Assembly: GCA_004282995.1 (NCBI GenBank)
Contig: SHLU01000001.1
Location: forward strand, 1 to 32,940
Direction: 5' to 3'
Source of the DNA: Sphingomonadaceae bacterium
Lineage (GTDB): Bacteria; Pseudomonadota; Alphaproteobacteria; Sphingomonadales; Sphingomonadaceae
Length of the DNA stretch: 32,940 nt
Part shown: piece by piece, positions 23,690-32,771 of the stretch
Numbering within the stretch: position 1 is the first letter of the stretch
How the letters are laid out: every line of letters begins with the position of its first letter
Program-made: the position numbers and the translations under genes
Notes under the pieces: model-generated
Databases searched by the model: none
What the model was told of the DNA's origin: nothing
The model's input: the letters and a program-made list of their open reading frames with translations, nothing else

Positions 23690-26600
23690 ATGAGCACGCT
23701 GGCCCCCCTCAACCGTACCTCTTTCCGCCAAGCCTATCGCCAGGACGAAGAGACCTGCATCGCCGAACGCCTGCGCCAGGCAGCACCCGCCTCGGCAGTG
23801 CATGACGAGGCGCATGACCTCGCCGTGCGTCTGGTCGAGGACGCGCGCTCACGCAAAGCCAGCGGCATTGATGCGTTCCTGCACACCTATGGCCTCGCGA
23901 CCGAGGAAGGCATCGCCCTGATGTGCCTCGCCGAGGCGCTGCTGCGGGTGCCGGATTCGCACACGGCCGATGCGCTGATCCGGGACAAGCTGGGCGATAT
24001 CGACTGGAGCGAACATCTGGGCGAAAGTTCGTCCACATTCGTCAACGCTGCGACTTTCTCGCTGATGTTGACAGGCGAAGTCCTTGAGCGGCCCGAGCAG
24101 CACCAGCGCGGCATGGGCAAGACGCTCAAGCGCACGGTCAACCGGCTCGGCGAACCGGTGGTCCGCAAGGCGACATTGCAGGCCATGCGCATTTTGGGCG
24201 GACAGTTTGTCTATGGCCGCACCATCGGCGAGGCGCTCAGGCGCGCCAAACCCGAACGGGCCAAGGGGCTGACCCACAGCTTCGACATGCTCGGCGAAGC
24301 GGCCATGACCTTTGCCGACGCCGAGCGCTATCGGCGCGCCTACGAAAACGCCATCGAGCGCCTGCAGGGCGAAACCGACGGCACAGTGCAGTCGAGCCCC
24401 GGGATTTCGGTCAAGCTGTCGGCGCTCTATCCGCGCTACGACGTCTTTCACCAGCAGGAGGCGACCGCTGCGCTGGTGCCAATCCTGCGCGATCTCGCCG
24501 CCAAGGCGCGCGATGCCAACATGCATTTCACCATCGATGCCGAAGAAGCCGAGCGGCTCGAAATTTCGCTCGACATCATCGAACAGTTGCTGGCCGACGA
24601 TGGGCTGTTCACCAAGCCCGACGGCTCGCCCTGGAGCGGTTTCGGTATCGTCATCCAGGCCTACCAGAAGCGCGCCGCGCCGCTGTGCGACTGGGTCATA
24701 AAGCTAGCGCGCCGGCATGATCGGCGACTGATGGTTCGGCTGGTCAAGGGTGCCTATTGGGATACCGAGATCAAGCTCAGCCAGGTTGGCGGCTACAAGG
24801 ATTTTCCGGTCTTCACCCGCAAGGTGGCGACCGACGTTTCCTACCTCGCCTGCGCAGCCAAGCTGCTGGAGGCGAACGAGGTGATCTATCCGGCCTTCGC
24901 CACCCACAACGCCTATACCGTTGGCGCGGTCAAGGCGCTGGCAGGCGACAAGTCGTTCGAATTCCAGCGCCTCCACGGCATGGGCGAAGAACTCTACGAT
25001 GCCCTGGCCGAATACGAGGGCAACGAGAAAACGCCTGTCCGCATCTACGCGCCGGTCGGGGTGCACAAGGACCTGCTTGCCTATCTCGTGCGCCGGCTGC
25101 TGGAGAACGGCGCCAACAGCTCTTTCGTCAACCGGATGGCCGATGCCGAGGTCCCCGCCGCTGAACTGGCCGGTGATCCGGTAAGAGAACTGGCGGCGCT
25201 CGACCCCAAGCGTAATCCGGACATCCCCCTCCCAAGCGACATCTTCCCCGGACGCATCAACAGCGCCGGCACCGACCTCGCCGATCCGCTGGTGCGCGAG
25301 CCGCTGCTGGAGCGGCTGGAGCGGCTCGAAAGCAAGCGCTGGTACGCCGGGCCAACCTTCCCCTCGACCGAGATGGGCGAGGAAGCGCCGATCAATGCCC
25401 CGCAGGACCTGACCCACGAAGTCGGCACCCGGCGCGATACCACCGAGGACGAGGTCGCCGACGGTATCGGCCGGGCGCTCGCCATTCAACCGGGCTGGAA
25501 CGCACTCGGTGGCGAAAAGCGGGCCGTGCTGCTCGAAGCAGCCGCTGACCTTTTCAAGGAACATACCGACGAGTTCCTGAGCCTGTGCCGGCTCGAAGCT
25601 GGCAAGACCGTGCTCGACGGGGTTCTCGAAGTACGCGAGGCGGTCGATTTCCTGCGTTATTATGCAGCTGAGGCACGGCGCCAGTTCGCCGCCCCGATCA
25701 TGCTGCCGGGACCGACCGGCGAGGAGAACCGCCTGCATCTCGCCGGGCGCGGCGTCTTTGCCACCATCAGCCCGTGGAACTTCCCGTTGGCGATTTTCAT
25801 CGGCCCCGCCGCAGCGGCGATGGCGGCCGGGAACACCGTAGTCGCGAAGCCGGCCGAACAAACCCCGCTGATCGCCGCGCTGGCGGTACGTCTATGCCAC
25901 GAGGCAGGAATTCCGCCGGAAGTCTTCCAGCTCATGCCGGGCGCCGGTGATGTCGGCCAGATGATCACCAGCGATCTGCGGATCGCCGGGGTCGCCTTCA
26001 CCGGCTCGACCGACACGGCGCAGGCCATCAACCGTTCGCTGGCTGCGCGTGAAGGGCCAATTGCGACCCTCATCGCCGAAACCGGCGGACAGAACGCAAT
26101 GATCGTCGACAGTTCCGCCCTGCCCGAGCAAGTCGCACGCGACGTCGTGGCCTCGGCCTTCCAGAGCGCCGGACAGCGCTGTTCGGCGCAGCGGATGCTA
26201 TACATCCAGGACGACGTCTACGACGAAATGCTGGAGATAATCCGCGGCGCTTTCGAGGCGCTGACAATCGGCGATCCTGCCGATTTCTCCTGCGATGTAG
26301 GGCCAGTCATCGATCCCGATGCACGCGCCGCACTCGAACGCCATGTCGCGCGCCGCAAGAAGGCCGGGCGACAGGTATGGCGACGCAAGCTGCCGCGCGG
26401 TGCCGGCAAGGGCTGCTTCGTTGCGCCGACCATCATCGAACTGGATTCGATTCTCGACCTGCGGCGCGAGAACTTCGGGCCGATCCTTCACGTGGCGCGA
26501 TTCAAGGCGCATGAACTCGACCAGGTTCTGGCGGATATTAATTCGACCGGGTTTGGCCTGACCCTCGGCCTGCACAGCCGGATCGAGGCGACAAGGCGCT

Positions 26601-26812
26601 ATGTCGAGGCACGCGCGCGGGTCGGCAATTTCTACGTCAACCGCAACCAGATCGGGGCGGTAGTGGAAAGCCAGCCGTTTGGCGGGGAAGGCTTGTCCGG
26701 GACCGGACCAAAAGCGGGTGGGCCGCATTATGTCGCCCGTTTCGCTACCGAGCGGGTCGTTTGCATCGACACCACCGCCGCAGGCGGCAACGCGACCTTG
26801 CTGGCAGGCTGA
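23690..26812 (+). CDS. putA: Bifunctional proline dehydrogenase / L-glutamate gamma-semialdehyde dehydrogenase PutA
   Basis: Oxidises proline to glutamate in two steps. The 1040-residue protein has an N-terminal helical arm and a FAD-dependent PRODH barrel at about 120-490 (SFDMLGEAAMTFADAERYRR, MVRLVKGAYWD, RRLLENGANSSFVNRMAD). An ALDH module covers about 560-1020 (FATISPWNFPLAIF, FTGSTDTAQ, AETGGQNAMIVD, catalytic Cys831 in SAGQRCSAQRM). There is no ribbon-helix-helix DNA-binding domain at the N-terminus, so it should be a non-autoregulating, bifunctional PutA, and the length fits type A without the long C-terminal domain. The start at 23690 is chosen by homology-like spacing; the frame is open back to 23615, and no strong ribosome site is visible. 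Confidence 0.95.
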   Translation: MSTLAPLNRTSFRQAYRQDEETCIAERLRQAAPASAVHDEAHDLAVRLVEDARSRKASGIDAFLHTYGLATEEGIALMCLAEALLRVPDSHTADALIRDKLGDIDWSEHLGESSSTFVNAATFSLMLTGEVLERPEQHQRGMGKTLKRTVNRLGEPVVRKATLQAMRILGGQFVYGRTIGEALRRAKPERAKGLTHSFDMLGEAAMTFADAERYRRAYENAIERLQGETDGTVQSSPGISVKLSALYPRYDVFHQQEATAALVPILRDLAAKARDANMHFTIDAEEAERLEISLDIIEQLLADDGLFTKPDGSPWSGFGIVIQAYQKRAAPLCDWVIKLARRHDRRLMVRLVKGAYWDTEIKLSQVGGYKDFPVFTRKVATDVSYLACAAKLLEANEVIYPAFATHNAYTVGAVKALAGDKSFEFQRLHGMGEELYDALAEYEGNEKTPVRIYAPVGVHKDLLAYLVRRLLENGANSSFVNRMADAEVPAAELAGDPVRELAALDPKRNPDIPLPSDIFPGRINSAGTDLADPLVREPLLERLERLESKRWYAGPTFPSTEMGEEAPINAPQDLTHEVGTRRDTTEDEVADGIGRALAIQPGWNALGGEKRAVLLEAAADLFKEHTDEFLSLCRLEAGKTVLDGVLEVREAVDFLRYYAAEARRQFAAPIMLPGPTGEENRLHLAGRGVFATISPWNFPLAIFIGPAAAAMAAGNTVVAKPAEQTPLIAALAVRLCHEAGIPPEVFQLMPGAGDVGQMITSDLRIAGVAFTGSTDTAQAINRSLAAREGPIATLIAETGGQNAMIVDSSALPEQVARDVVASAFQSAGQRCSAQRMLYIQDDVYDEMLEIIRGAFEALTIGDPADFSCDVGPVIDPDARAALERHVARRKKAGRQVWRRKLPRGAGKGCFVAPTIIELDSILDLRRENFGPILHVARFKAHELDQVLADINSTGFGLTLGLHSRIEATRRYVEARARVGNFYVNRNQIGAVVESQPFGGEGLSGTGPKAGGPHYVARFATERVVCIDTTAAGGNATLLAG

Positions 26813-26836
26813 GTGCAAAAGACGTCCAAGCGATTA

Positions 26837-26863
26837 GAATCGGGGCTTATCATCCCCCGATTC
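26837..26863 (+). terminator. Hairpin terminator after putA
   Basis: GAATCGGGG (26837-26845) and CCCCGATTC (26855-26863) form a perfect 9-base stem with a 9-base loop, beginning 24 bases after the putA stop. There is no U-tract, which is common in this GC-rich group. Confidence 0.6.
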
Positions 26864-26883
26864 GCCCGCTAAACAGCGCCGTC

Positions 26884-27411
26884 ATGGGTCGATTTCTAAA
26901 GCTGTTCGTCGCTGTCTTCGCACTGGCTTGGTCGCATGCGGCCTTTGCCGAGGTGCAGATGCATTTCCACTCGGTCAACGGATCGGTCATGTTCGGCCGT
27001 TATCCGCATGCCTTCGTGGTGCTCGAAGGCACATTGAGAGATGGCACGCGGATCAACGAGAATTACGGGTTCTCTGCCGAGAAGACGACGCCGGCAATCC
27101 TCAACGGCCCGGTCAAGCACGCAGTTATAAGCGAAGAGGCCAATTTCATCCCGAAGACCAACCGACACTTCACCCTGACGCTGACCGACGCGCAATACCG
27201 GCGGATCAAACAGGAAGTCGTCGCCTGGCGCGATGCACCGGGCAAGTATTACGACCTCGAAACGCGCAATTGCATCCATTTCGTCGGCCGGATGGCCCAG
27301 TTGGTTGGCCTGAAGGTCGAGTATCCCGATAAGATGCTGCGACGGCCCAAGAAATGGCTCAATCACGTTTCGTCGCTCAACCCGCGGATCCGCACGGCCT
27401 CGCTGAACTGA
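26884..27411 (+). CDS. Exported protein with an LRAT/NlpC-P60-like Cys motif, function unknown
   Basis: A 175-residue protein with a clear signal peptide, MGRFLKLFVAVFALAWSHAA, cleaved near FAE (residue 22-23). The mature domain carries YPHAFVVLEG (His42) and, about 90 residues later, ETRNCIHFVGRMAQLVGL (Cys130, His132). An early strand with HAxxxxEG and a later NCxHFV is the order seen in the permuted papain fold of LRAT-like and related NlpC/P60 proteins, where His and Cys are catalytic. This is a pattern argument, not a family match. The function could be an amidase, acyltransferase or peptidase outside the cytoplasm. The chosen start puts the signal peptide at the N-terminus. The dcd gene follows after 69 bases. 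Confidence 0.7.
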   Translation: MGRFLKLFVAVFALAWSHAAFAEVQMHFHSVNGSVMFGRYPHAFVVLEGTLRDGTRINENYGFSAEKTTPAILNGPVKHAVISEEANFIPKTNRHFTLTLTDAQYRRIKQEVVAWRDAPGKYYDLETRNCIHFVGRMAQLVGLKVEYPDKMLRRPKKWLNHVSSLNPRIRTASLN

Positions 27412-27480
27412 CCGCATCGATCAGGGGACAATCCGCGCGACGGCTTGCCGTGACGCTCGCGCTGGGGAATGTTGCGCAAC

Positions 27481-28035
27481 ATGGCAATTCTCAGCGACAA
27501 ATGGATTCGCGAAGCAGCGACCACCCGCGGCATGATCGAACCGTTCGAGGAAGCGCAGCGGCGCGATGGCTGCATTTCGTACGGGCTTAGTTCCTACGGC
27601 TATGATGCCCGGGTGGCCCCCGAGTTCAAGATCTTCACAAATGTCGACAGTGCCGTGGTCGACCCCAAGGATTTCGCCAGCAACAGCTTCGTCGATCGCG
27701 AGACCGATGTGTGCGTCATCCCGCCAAACTCTTTCGCCCTGGCGCGTACGGTCGAATATTTTCGCGTGCCCGAGGACATACTGGTCATTTGCCTGGGTAA
27801 GAGCACCTATGCGCGCTGCGGCATTATCGTGAACGTCACCCCGCTCGAACCGGGTTGGGAAGGGCACGTAACGCTGGAATTTTCCAACACCACGCCGCTG
27901 CCGGCCAAGATCTACGCTAATGAAGGCGCCTGCCAGTTCCTGTTCCTGCAGGGCAACGAGCGGTGCGAGACCAGCTACAAGGATCGCGCCGGCAAATACA
28001 TGGGCCAGCGCGGCGTGACCCTGCCCCGCCTGTAA
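27481..28035 (+). CDS. dcd: dCTP deaminase
   Basis: Deaminates dCTP to dUTP, feeding dTMP synthesis. The 184-residue protein begins MAILSDKWIRE as in E. coli Dcd-like enzymes and shows the substrate loop GKSTYARCG (106-114), PLEPGWEGHVTLE with catalytic Glu133, and the C-terminal GKYMGQRGVTLPRL that closes over the nucleotide. The trimeric all-beta fold is expected. A longer reading from 27469 adds four residues but lacks support; the family start is at MAILSD. Its TAA overlaps the ATG of the next gene by one base (TAATG). Confidence 0.96.
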   Translation: MAILSDKWIREAATTRGMIEPFEEAQRRDGCISYGLSSYGYDARVAPEFKIFTNVDSAVVDPKDFASNSFVDRETDVCVIPPNSFALARTVEYFRVPEDILVICLGKSTYARCGIIVNVTPLEPGWEGHVTLEFSNTTPLPAKIYANEGACQFLFLQGNERCETSYKDRAGKYMGQRGVTLPRL

Positions 28036-29222
28036 TGGACACTGCGCCGCTCTTCGACCAGTGGCGCGCCCGTTCCCCACATTACGATCAAACACACGAA
28101 GCGGTGTGCGCCAGTGTGCGAACCTTTGTCGCGCGCGAGATCATGCCGCACGTCGACGAGTGGGAGGCCGCCGGAAAGTTGCCGCGCGAGCTGCACCGCA
28201 AGGCTGCCGCCGCCGGCATTATCGGGGTGGGATATCCTGAAGATCTTGGCGGAAGCGGCACTTTCGATGAGAAGGGCTGGGATCCCTTTCATTCATTGGT
28301 CCAGTCCGAGGAGATGTGTCGCCCCGGTGCAGGCGGCATTCCCGCGTCTCTACTGACCCACGGCATCGGCCTGCCGCCGATCGTCGCCATGGGCAGTGAC
28401 GAATTGCAACGCCGGATCGCGCCACAGGTGCTGTCCGGCGAAAAGATCATCTGTCTTGGCATCACCGAGCCGGGCGGTGGGTCGGATGTCGCCCAGATCA
28501 GTACGCGGGCCGAACGACGTGGCGACCAATACGTGGTCAATGGTGCAAAGACACTTATCACCTCTGGCATGCGGGCAGATTTCATCACTCTTGCCGTGCG
28601 CACCGGCGGCGAAGGCATGGGCGGCATATCTCTGCTGCTCGTTGAGACCGACAGGTCTGGCATCACCCGCACCCCGATTGCCAAGATGGGATGGCATTCC
28701 TCGGATACAGCGACAATCCATTTCGACGATGTCGAGGTGCCGGTGGCCAATCTGATCGGCGAGGAGAACGCCGGATTCGCGGGGATCATGCGCAATTTCA
28801 ACGGCGAGCGTCTTGGCATGGCGCAACAGGCCGCCGCCTATGCACGGCTTTGCTATGAAGACGCGCTCGACTGGGCACGGGCGCGCGAAACCTTTGGCAA
28901 GCCGCTCGTGACCAGGCAGGCAGTCCGCCACAAGCTGGCGCGGATGCTGCAGATGATTCATGCGACGCAGGCGATGATCGACCGGGCTGCGTGGACAGTG
29001 AAGGAAGGGTGCACCTTCCCCGGCGATTTCGCACTGCTCAAGGTGCAAGCGACGCAGACTCTCGAATACTGTGCGCGCGAAGCCTGCCAGATCCTTGGCG
29101 GTGCGAGCTTCGTAAAAGGCGCCCGCGTCGAACGCATCTACCGCGAGGTTCGCGTAATGGCGATCGGCGGCGGCTCGGAAGAAATCATGTATGACCTGGC
29201 CGGTCGCCAGTTCCGCTTCTGA
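28035..29222 (+). CDS. Acyl-CoA dehydrogenase, isovaleryl-type catalytic base
   Basis: A 395-residue FAD-dependent acyl-CoA dehydrogenase with GITEPGGGSDVAQISTRAER, the RETFGKPLVTRQAVRHKLA stretch and QILGGASFVKGARVERIYRE. At the MCAD base position (the EG of YEGT) the sequence is IGGGSEEIM, so no Glu is there. A glutamate is instead present on the preceding helix as Glu258 in NFNGERLGMA. This is the position used by isovaleryl- and long-chain acyl-CoA dehydrogenases. That suggests a branched-chain or long-chain substrate. It shares one base (TAATG) with dcd, so translation is coupled to it; a metabolic link is not obvious. Confidence 0.92.
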   Translation: MDTAPLFDQWRARSPHYDQTHEAVCASVRTFVAREIMPHVDEWEAAGKLPRELHRKAAAAGIIGVGYPEDLGGSGTFDEKGWDPFHSLVQSEEMCRPGAGGIPASLLTHGIGLPPIVAMGSDELQRRIAPQVLSGEKIICLGITEPGGGSDVAQISTRAERRGDQYVVNGAKTLITSGMRADFITLAVRTGGEGMGGISLLLVETDRSGITRTPIAKMGWHSSDTATIHFDDVEVPVANLIGEENAGFAGIMRNFNGERLGMAQQAAAYARLCYEDALDWARARETFGKPLVTRQAVRHKLARMLQMIHATQAMIDRAAWTVKEGCTFPGDFALLKVQATQTLEYCAREACQILGGASFVKGARVERIYREVRVMAIGGGSEEIMYDLAGRQFRF

Positions 29223-29317
29223 ACCAGTTACAGAATTGATGGTTAGCACCAGCAAACCGTAGCGGCTTTGACTTGAGCCCATTGTGCGCGCAGTCTCCCG
29301 CGCAAAGGAGAATCCCC

Positions 29318-30496
29318 ATGTCCGATCGTGAATTCGATATCATCGTCTATGGTGCCACCGGTTATACCGGACGCCTCGTTGCCGAGCATTTCGTACGCCA
29401 TTACGGCAGCCGGGAAGATGCGCCGAAATGGGCAATGGCGGGGCGCAGCCTCGACAAACTCGAAGCTGTCCGTGACGAGATCGGCGCGCCAGGCACAACG
29501 CCTCTGGTGGTTGCCGATGCTGATGATCCCGACAGCCTCGAGGCGATGTGCAGGCGGACCCGCGTGGTCCTGACCACAGTTGGGCCATACCAGCTCTATG
29601 GTGATGAACTGGTCGCCACCTGCGTAGCCACCGGCACCGACTATGCCGATCTGTGCGGCGAGCCTGGCTGGATGCGCGAGAAAATCGACCAGCACCACGA
29701 GATGGCCCAGACCAGTGGCGCGCGCATCTGCTTTTCCAGCGGGTTCGATTCAATCCCCTTCGACCTTGGTGTTTTCATGCTGCAAAAGGAAGCGCAGGAG
29801 CGTTTCGGCAAGCCGGCGACCCGCGTGAAGGGCCGTGTCCGCGCCATGCAGGGCACGTTCTCCGGCGGCACCGCGGCAAGCCTGACGGCGACGATGAAGT
29901 CGGTGGCCAAAAACCCCAAGCTGATCCCGATCCTGTCCAGCCCATTTGGCCTGACGCCCGGCTTCGAAGGCCCCAATCAACCAAGCGGACTGGTGCCCGA
30001 GCATGACGAGGATACCGGCAAATGGGCCGCGCCGTTTATCATGGCGACGATCAACACCAAGAACGTCCACCGTACCAATTTCCTGCTCGGCCATCCCTAT
30101 GGCGAGAACTTCAAATATGACGAAATGATGCTGACCAGCCCCGGCGATGCCGGCAAGGCCGCCGCCAATGCGGTTGCGGAGATGCTCAAGAACCCGTTCG
30201 GGGCCAAGCCGCCCAAGCCTGGCGAAGGTCCAAGCAAGGAAGAGCGAGAGAATGGCTTTTACGACATCCTGTTCATCGGCAAGACCGGGCACGATGGCGA
30301 GGAAATCCGCTACGGGGTAAAGGGCAAGTACGATCCCGGATACGGCTCGACCAGCCGGATGCTCGCCGAAACCGGCATGGCCCTGCTCGATAGCAAGGCC
30401 GAAGGCGGGGTCGGCACGCCCGGTTCATTCCTGGGCGAGGATCTGGTCAAGCGGCTGGAACAGAACGCCGAACTCACCTTTGCGGTCGAGAACTGA
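29318..30496 (+). CDS. Saccharopine dehydrogenase-like / trans-acting enoyl reductase-type oxidoreductase
   Basis: A 392-residue protein with an N-terminal Rossmann domain, FDIIVYGATGYTGRLVAEHF, and further Sacchrp_dh_NADP-type segments WAMAGRSLDKLEAV, VLTTVGPYQLYGDELV and ATGTDYADLCGEPGW. The later part (FSSGFDSIPFDLGVFML, RAMQGTFSGGTAAS) and the C-terminal LLDSKAEGGVGTPGSFLG follow the SCCPDH/mycobacterial trans-acting enoyl reductase (Rv2953) group. These act on lipids or polyketides rather than on saccharopine. The substrate here is unknown. ATG 29318 follows a clear AAAGGAGA ribosome site, which lies just after a small TGCGCG/CGCGCA hairpin (29285-29304). Confidence 0.87.
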   Translation: MSDREFDIIVYGATGYTGRLVAEHFVRHYGSREDAPKWAMAGRSLDKLEAVRDEIGAPGTTPLVVADADDPDSLEAMCRRTRVVLTTVGPYQLYGDELVATCVATGTDYADLCGEPGWMREKIDQHHEMAQTSGARICFSSGFDSIPFDLGVFMLQKEAQERFGKPATRVKGRVRAMQGTFSGGTAASLTATMKSVAKNPKLIPILSSPFGLTPGFEGPNQPSGLVPEHDEDTGKWAAPFIMATINTKNVHRTNFLLGHPYGENFKYDEMMLTSPGDAGKAAANAVAEMLKNPFGAKPPKPGEGPSKEERENGFYDILFIGKTGHDGEEIRYGVKGKYDPGYGSTSRMLAETGMALLDSKAEGGVGTPGSFLGEDLVKRLEQNAELTFAVEN

Positions 30497-30505
30497 TGCT
30501 CGAAA

Positions 30506-30531
30506 CGGGCGCCGGCCATCACCGGCGCCCG
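30506..30531. terminator. Bidirectional hairpin terminator between convergent genes
   Basis: CGGGCGCCGG (30506-30515) and CCGGCGCCCG (30522-30531) form a perfect 10-base GC stem with a 6-base loop. It starts 10 bases after the reductase stop and ends 8 bases before the receptor stop, so it can serve both strands. No strong U-tract on either side; a short TTTC follows on the minus strand. Confidence 0.75.
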
Positions 30532-30538
30532 CCAGAGA

Positions 30539-32701
30539 CTATAGGCTGAACCGGACGCTGGCCTGGATATTGCGCCCGGCCAACGGCACGTAGTCCTTGG
30601 TGAAACTGGCATGGCGCCGACCGTCGACGTCAAAAATGTTTTCCGCCTTGAGCAACACGGTGACATTCTCGTTGCCGCGCAGAGGGCGCCACGCGATCGA
30701 GGCGTTGACCAACGTGAAGCCATCAGTCCCGGTTTCGAACGGTGCAGTCTTGGCTTGTCCGTCGAACCACTGCACTTCGCCACGAATGTTGAAGGTATCG
30801 AAATCAGCATCGAGCGCGCCCAGCAGGCTGAGCGGCGGGATGCGCGGCAGCGGTGTGCCATCATCGAGCTTGGCCTCGATATACTCGCCCCGCACATCGG
30901 CTACCAATCGCATCGGGCCGCTATCGATCAGCGGAAACTTCACTTCGCCTTCAAGGCCCCAATAGGTGGCATCGTCCTGCCGATAGAGAAATACTGGCAG
31001 GTCATCCTGTTCAAGGCCCGTCGCGGTTAGATAGATGTAATCGTCGAACCAGTTGCGGAAGGCGGCGATACTGACATCGGCCGCACCCAGCTTCCCGCGC
31101 AGGAATGCCTCGACCCCCCAGGCGCTTTCGGTGCCCAGGTTGGGGTCGCCGATCTCGAAGGCCTGGGTGGCGATATGCGGCCCGTTCGATAGCAGCTCTT
31201 CCGCGCTCGGCGCACGTTCGGCGCGGTTGGCGTTGATGCCGAAACGCAGTCCGTTTTCGGTTTCACGCGCCAGGCTGATCGCGCCAGACAGTGTGTTGAA
31301 ATTGCGATCGAAGCCGCTTGGCGTGGAATCGATACCGGTATTTTCGAACCGGCCGGCCAGTTCTAGCTGCATCCCGCCGAAATCAACTTCCTGCAGGCTG
31401 AACAGCGCCAGTTGTTCGGTGCGGTTCTTGGGCACATAGGCTTCCGCCCCGAAGGCATCGAAATCGCGGAAATAATACTGGATGCCAGTGCCCCCGCCCC
31501 AGCCGCCGCGGCGGTGCTGGTTGAATTCGGCGCGTGCCTCGAGCCCTTGTACCTCGAACACGGTGCCGACTTCGCTGCCTTCGAATTCGGTATGGGTATA
31601 ATCGCTGAAGCCTACCCGCGTAACGAAGGTGTCGAGGAACCCGTCACCGAGGTCGAGCTCTCCGCGCAGGTCGGTGCGGAACTGGCGCAGGTCGATGCTG
31701 ACAAATTCTGCGCCCTCATCTTCGCCTTCTTCCTCGCTGTGATGGCCACCGGCACCCGGACGACTCGGCACACCATAGCGCGTGTCGTACCAACCGACCG
31801 CGACGCCCAGGCTGCTGTCACCAGAGAAAAAGGTGATTCCGCTATTGGCGGTCCAGGTTTCGGTCGCGGTATTCGGCACCGCGCCGCGCTGGTTCGCCGC
31901 CTCGCGCAGTTCGGCAGCCTCGTCCAACTCACCTTCACCCTCTTCCTCCGCCGCCTGGTCGAGCAAGTCTTGGCGCAATCGTGAGCCCACTTGGAAGCTG
32001 GAAATCTCTAGATCATTCGTGTTCCGATACGAACCGTCGACATGGAAGGCGAAGCTTTGCCCCAGCGGCAGATCGAGCGACAAGCCGGCCTCGCGTGTGT
32101 CGAGCGCAGTATCGGCGCGCACCAGCCCGTCGAGGTGGAATGGTTCTTCCAATTGTCGGCGCGGAATACGCTTGTCGATGATATTGACGGCCCCGCCGAT
32201 AGCCTGGCTTCCGAAGAGCAGCACAGCCGGGCCGCGCAGCACTTCGATGCTTTCGGCGGTCAGCGGATCGATGGTGACGGCGTGATCGACCGAGGTATTG
32301 GAGACATCGATTGCGCCCAACCCGTCGACCAGAACGCGCACGCGCTCGCCAGAGAAGCCGCGCAGGACCGGCCGCGATGATCCGGGCGCGAAGCCGGTGG
32401 CGCTTACGCCGGGTAGCTTGACCAGCGTTTCGCCGATCGTGCCCTCGAGCGACCTTTGCAGCTCGAAACCCTCAACGATGGATGTGCCCGCGAGCACGTC
32501 GAGCTGGGTCAGCCCGGTTGCGGTTACGACGATTTCGGGCGGTCCATCACGCCGCCGATCATGAAAATCGTCATCGGATTGCTCGCGCGTAGCCGATCCC
32601 TGCTGTGGCCCGTCCTGGGCCGACACCGGGTTGGCGACGAGCATGGTAGCGATGACGACCGACGAAGCGGCAAGGGCGGGGACAAATGATTTAACAGACA
32701 T
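30539..32701 (-). CDS. TonB-dependent outer membrane receptor, ZnuD-like
   Basis: A 720-residue outer membrane transporter powered by TonB. It has a signal peptide at 1-28 (VANPVSA then QD), the TonB box region EIVVTATG at 56-63, a plug domain at about 60-180 (LPGVSATGFAPGSSRPVLRG, DGLGAIDVSNTS, VLRGPAVLLFGSQAIGGAV) and a 22-strand barrel ending in RNIQASVRFSL with a terminal Leu. ZnuD-type features are the YDTRYGVPS strand, a His/Glu-rich loop (residues 320-330, HHSEEEGEDEG) and a second acidic loop at 247-270. Such loops bind zinc in Neisseria ZnuD. The upstream palindrome supports metal control. Iron or another metal is the alternative, and the substrate is inferred. Confidence 0.9.
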   Translation of the reverse strand: MSVKSFVPALAASSVVIATMLVANPVSAQDGPQQGSATREQSDDDFHDRRRDGPPEIVVTATGLTQLDVLAGTSIVEGFELQRSLEGTIGETLVKLPGVSATGFAPGSSRPVLRGFSGERVRVLVDGLGAIDVSNTSVDHAVTIDPLTAESIEVLRGPAVLLFGSQAIGGAVNIIDKRIPRRQLEEPFHLDGLVRADTALDTREAGLSLDLPLGQSFAFHVDGSYRNTNDLEISSFQVGSRLRQDLLDQAAEEEGEGELDEAAELREAANQRGAVPNTATETWTANSGITFFSGDSSLGVAVGWYDTRYGVPSRPGAGGHHSEEEGEDEGAEFVSIDLRQFRTDLRGELDLGDGFLDTFVTRVGFSDYTHTEFEGSEVGTVFEVQGLEARAEFNQHRRGGWGGGTGIQYYFRDFDAFGAEAYVPKNRTEQLALFSLQEVDFGGMQLELAGRFENTGIDSTPSGFDRNFNTLSGAISLARETENGLRFGINANRAERAPSAEELLSNGPHIATQAFEIGDPNLGTESAWGVEAFLRGKLGAADVSIAAFRNWFDDYIYLTATGLEQDDLPVFLYRQDDATYWGLEGEVKFPLIDSGPMRLVADVRGEYIEAKLDDGTPLPRIPPLSLLGALDADFDTFNIRGEVQWFDGQAKTAPFETGTDGFTLVNASIAWRPLRGNENVTVLLKAENIFDVDGRRHASFTKDYVPLAGRNIQASVRFSL

Positions 32702-32771
32702 CGTGATTCTGGGTTTCCTGACAGAACTCGGCTGCCTCGTGCCCGGTCCAACCTGAACCAGAGCCGAAGAT

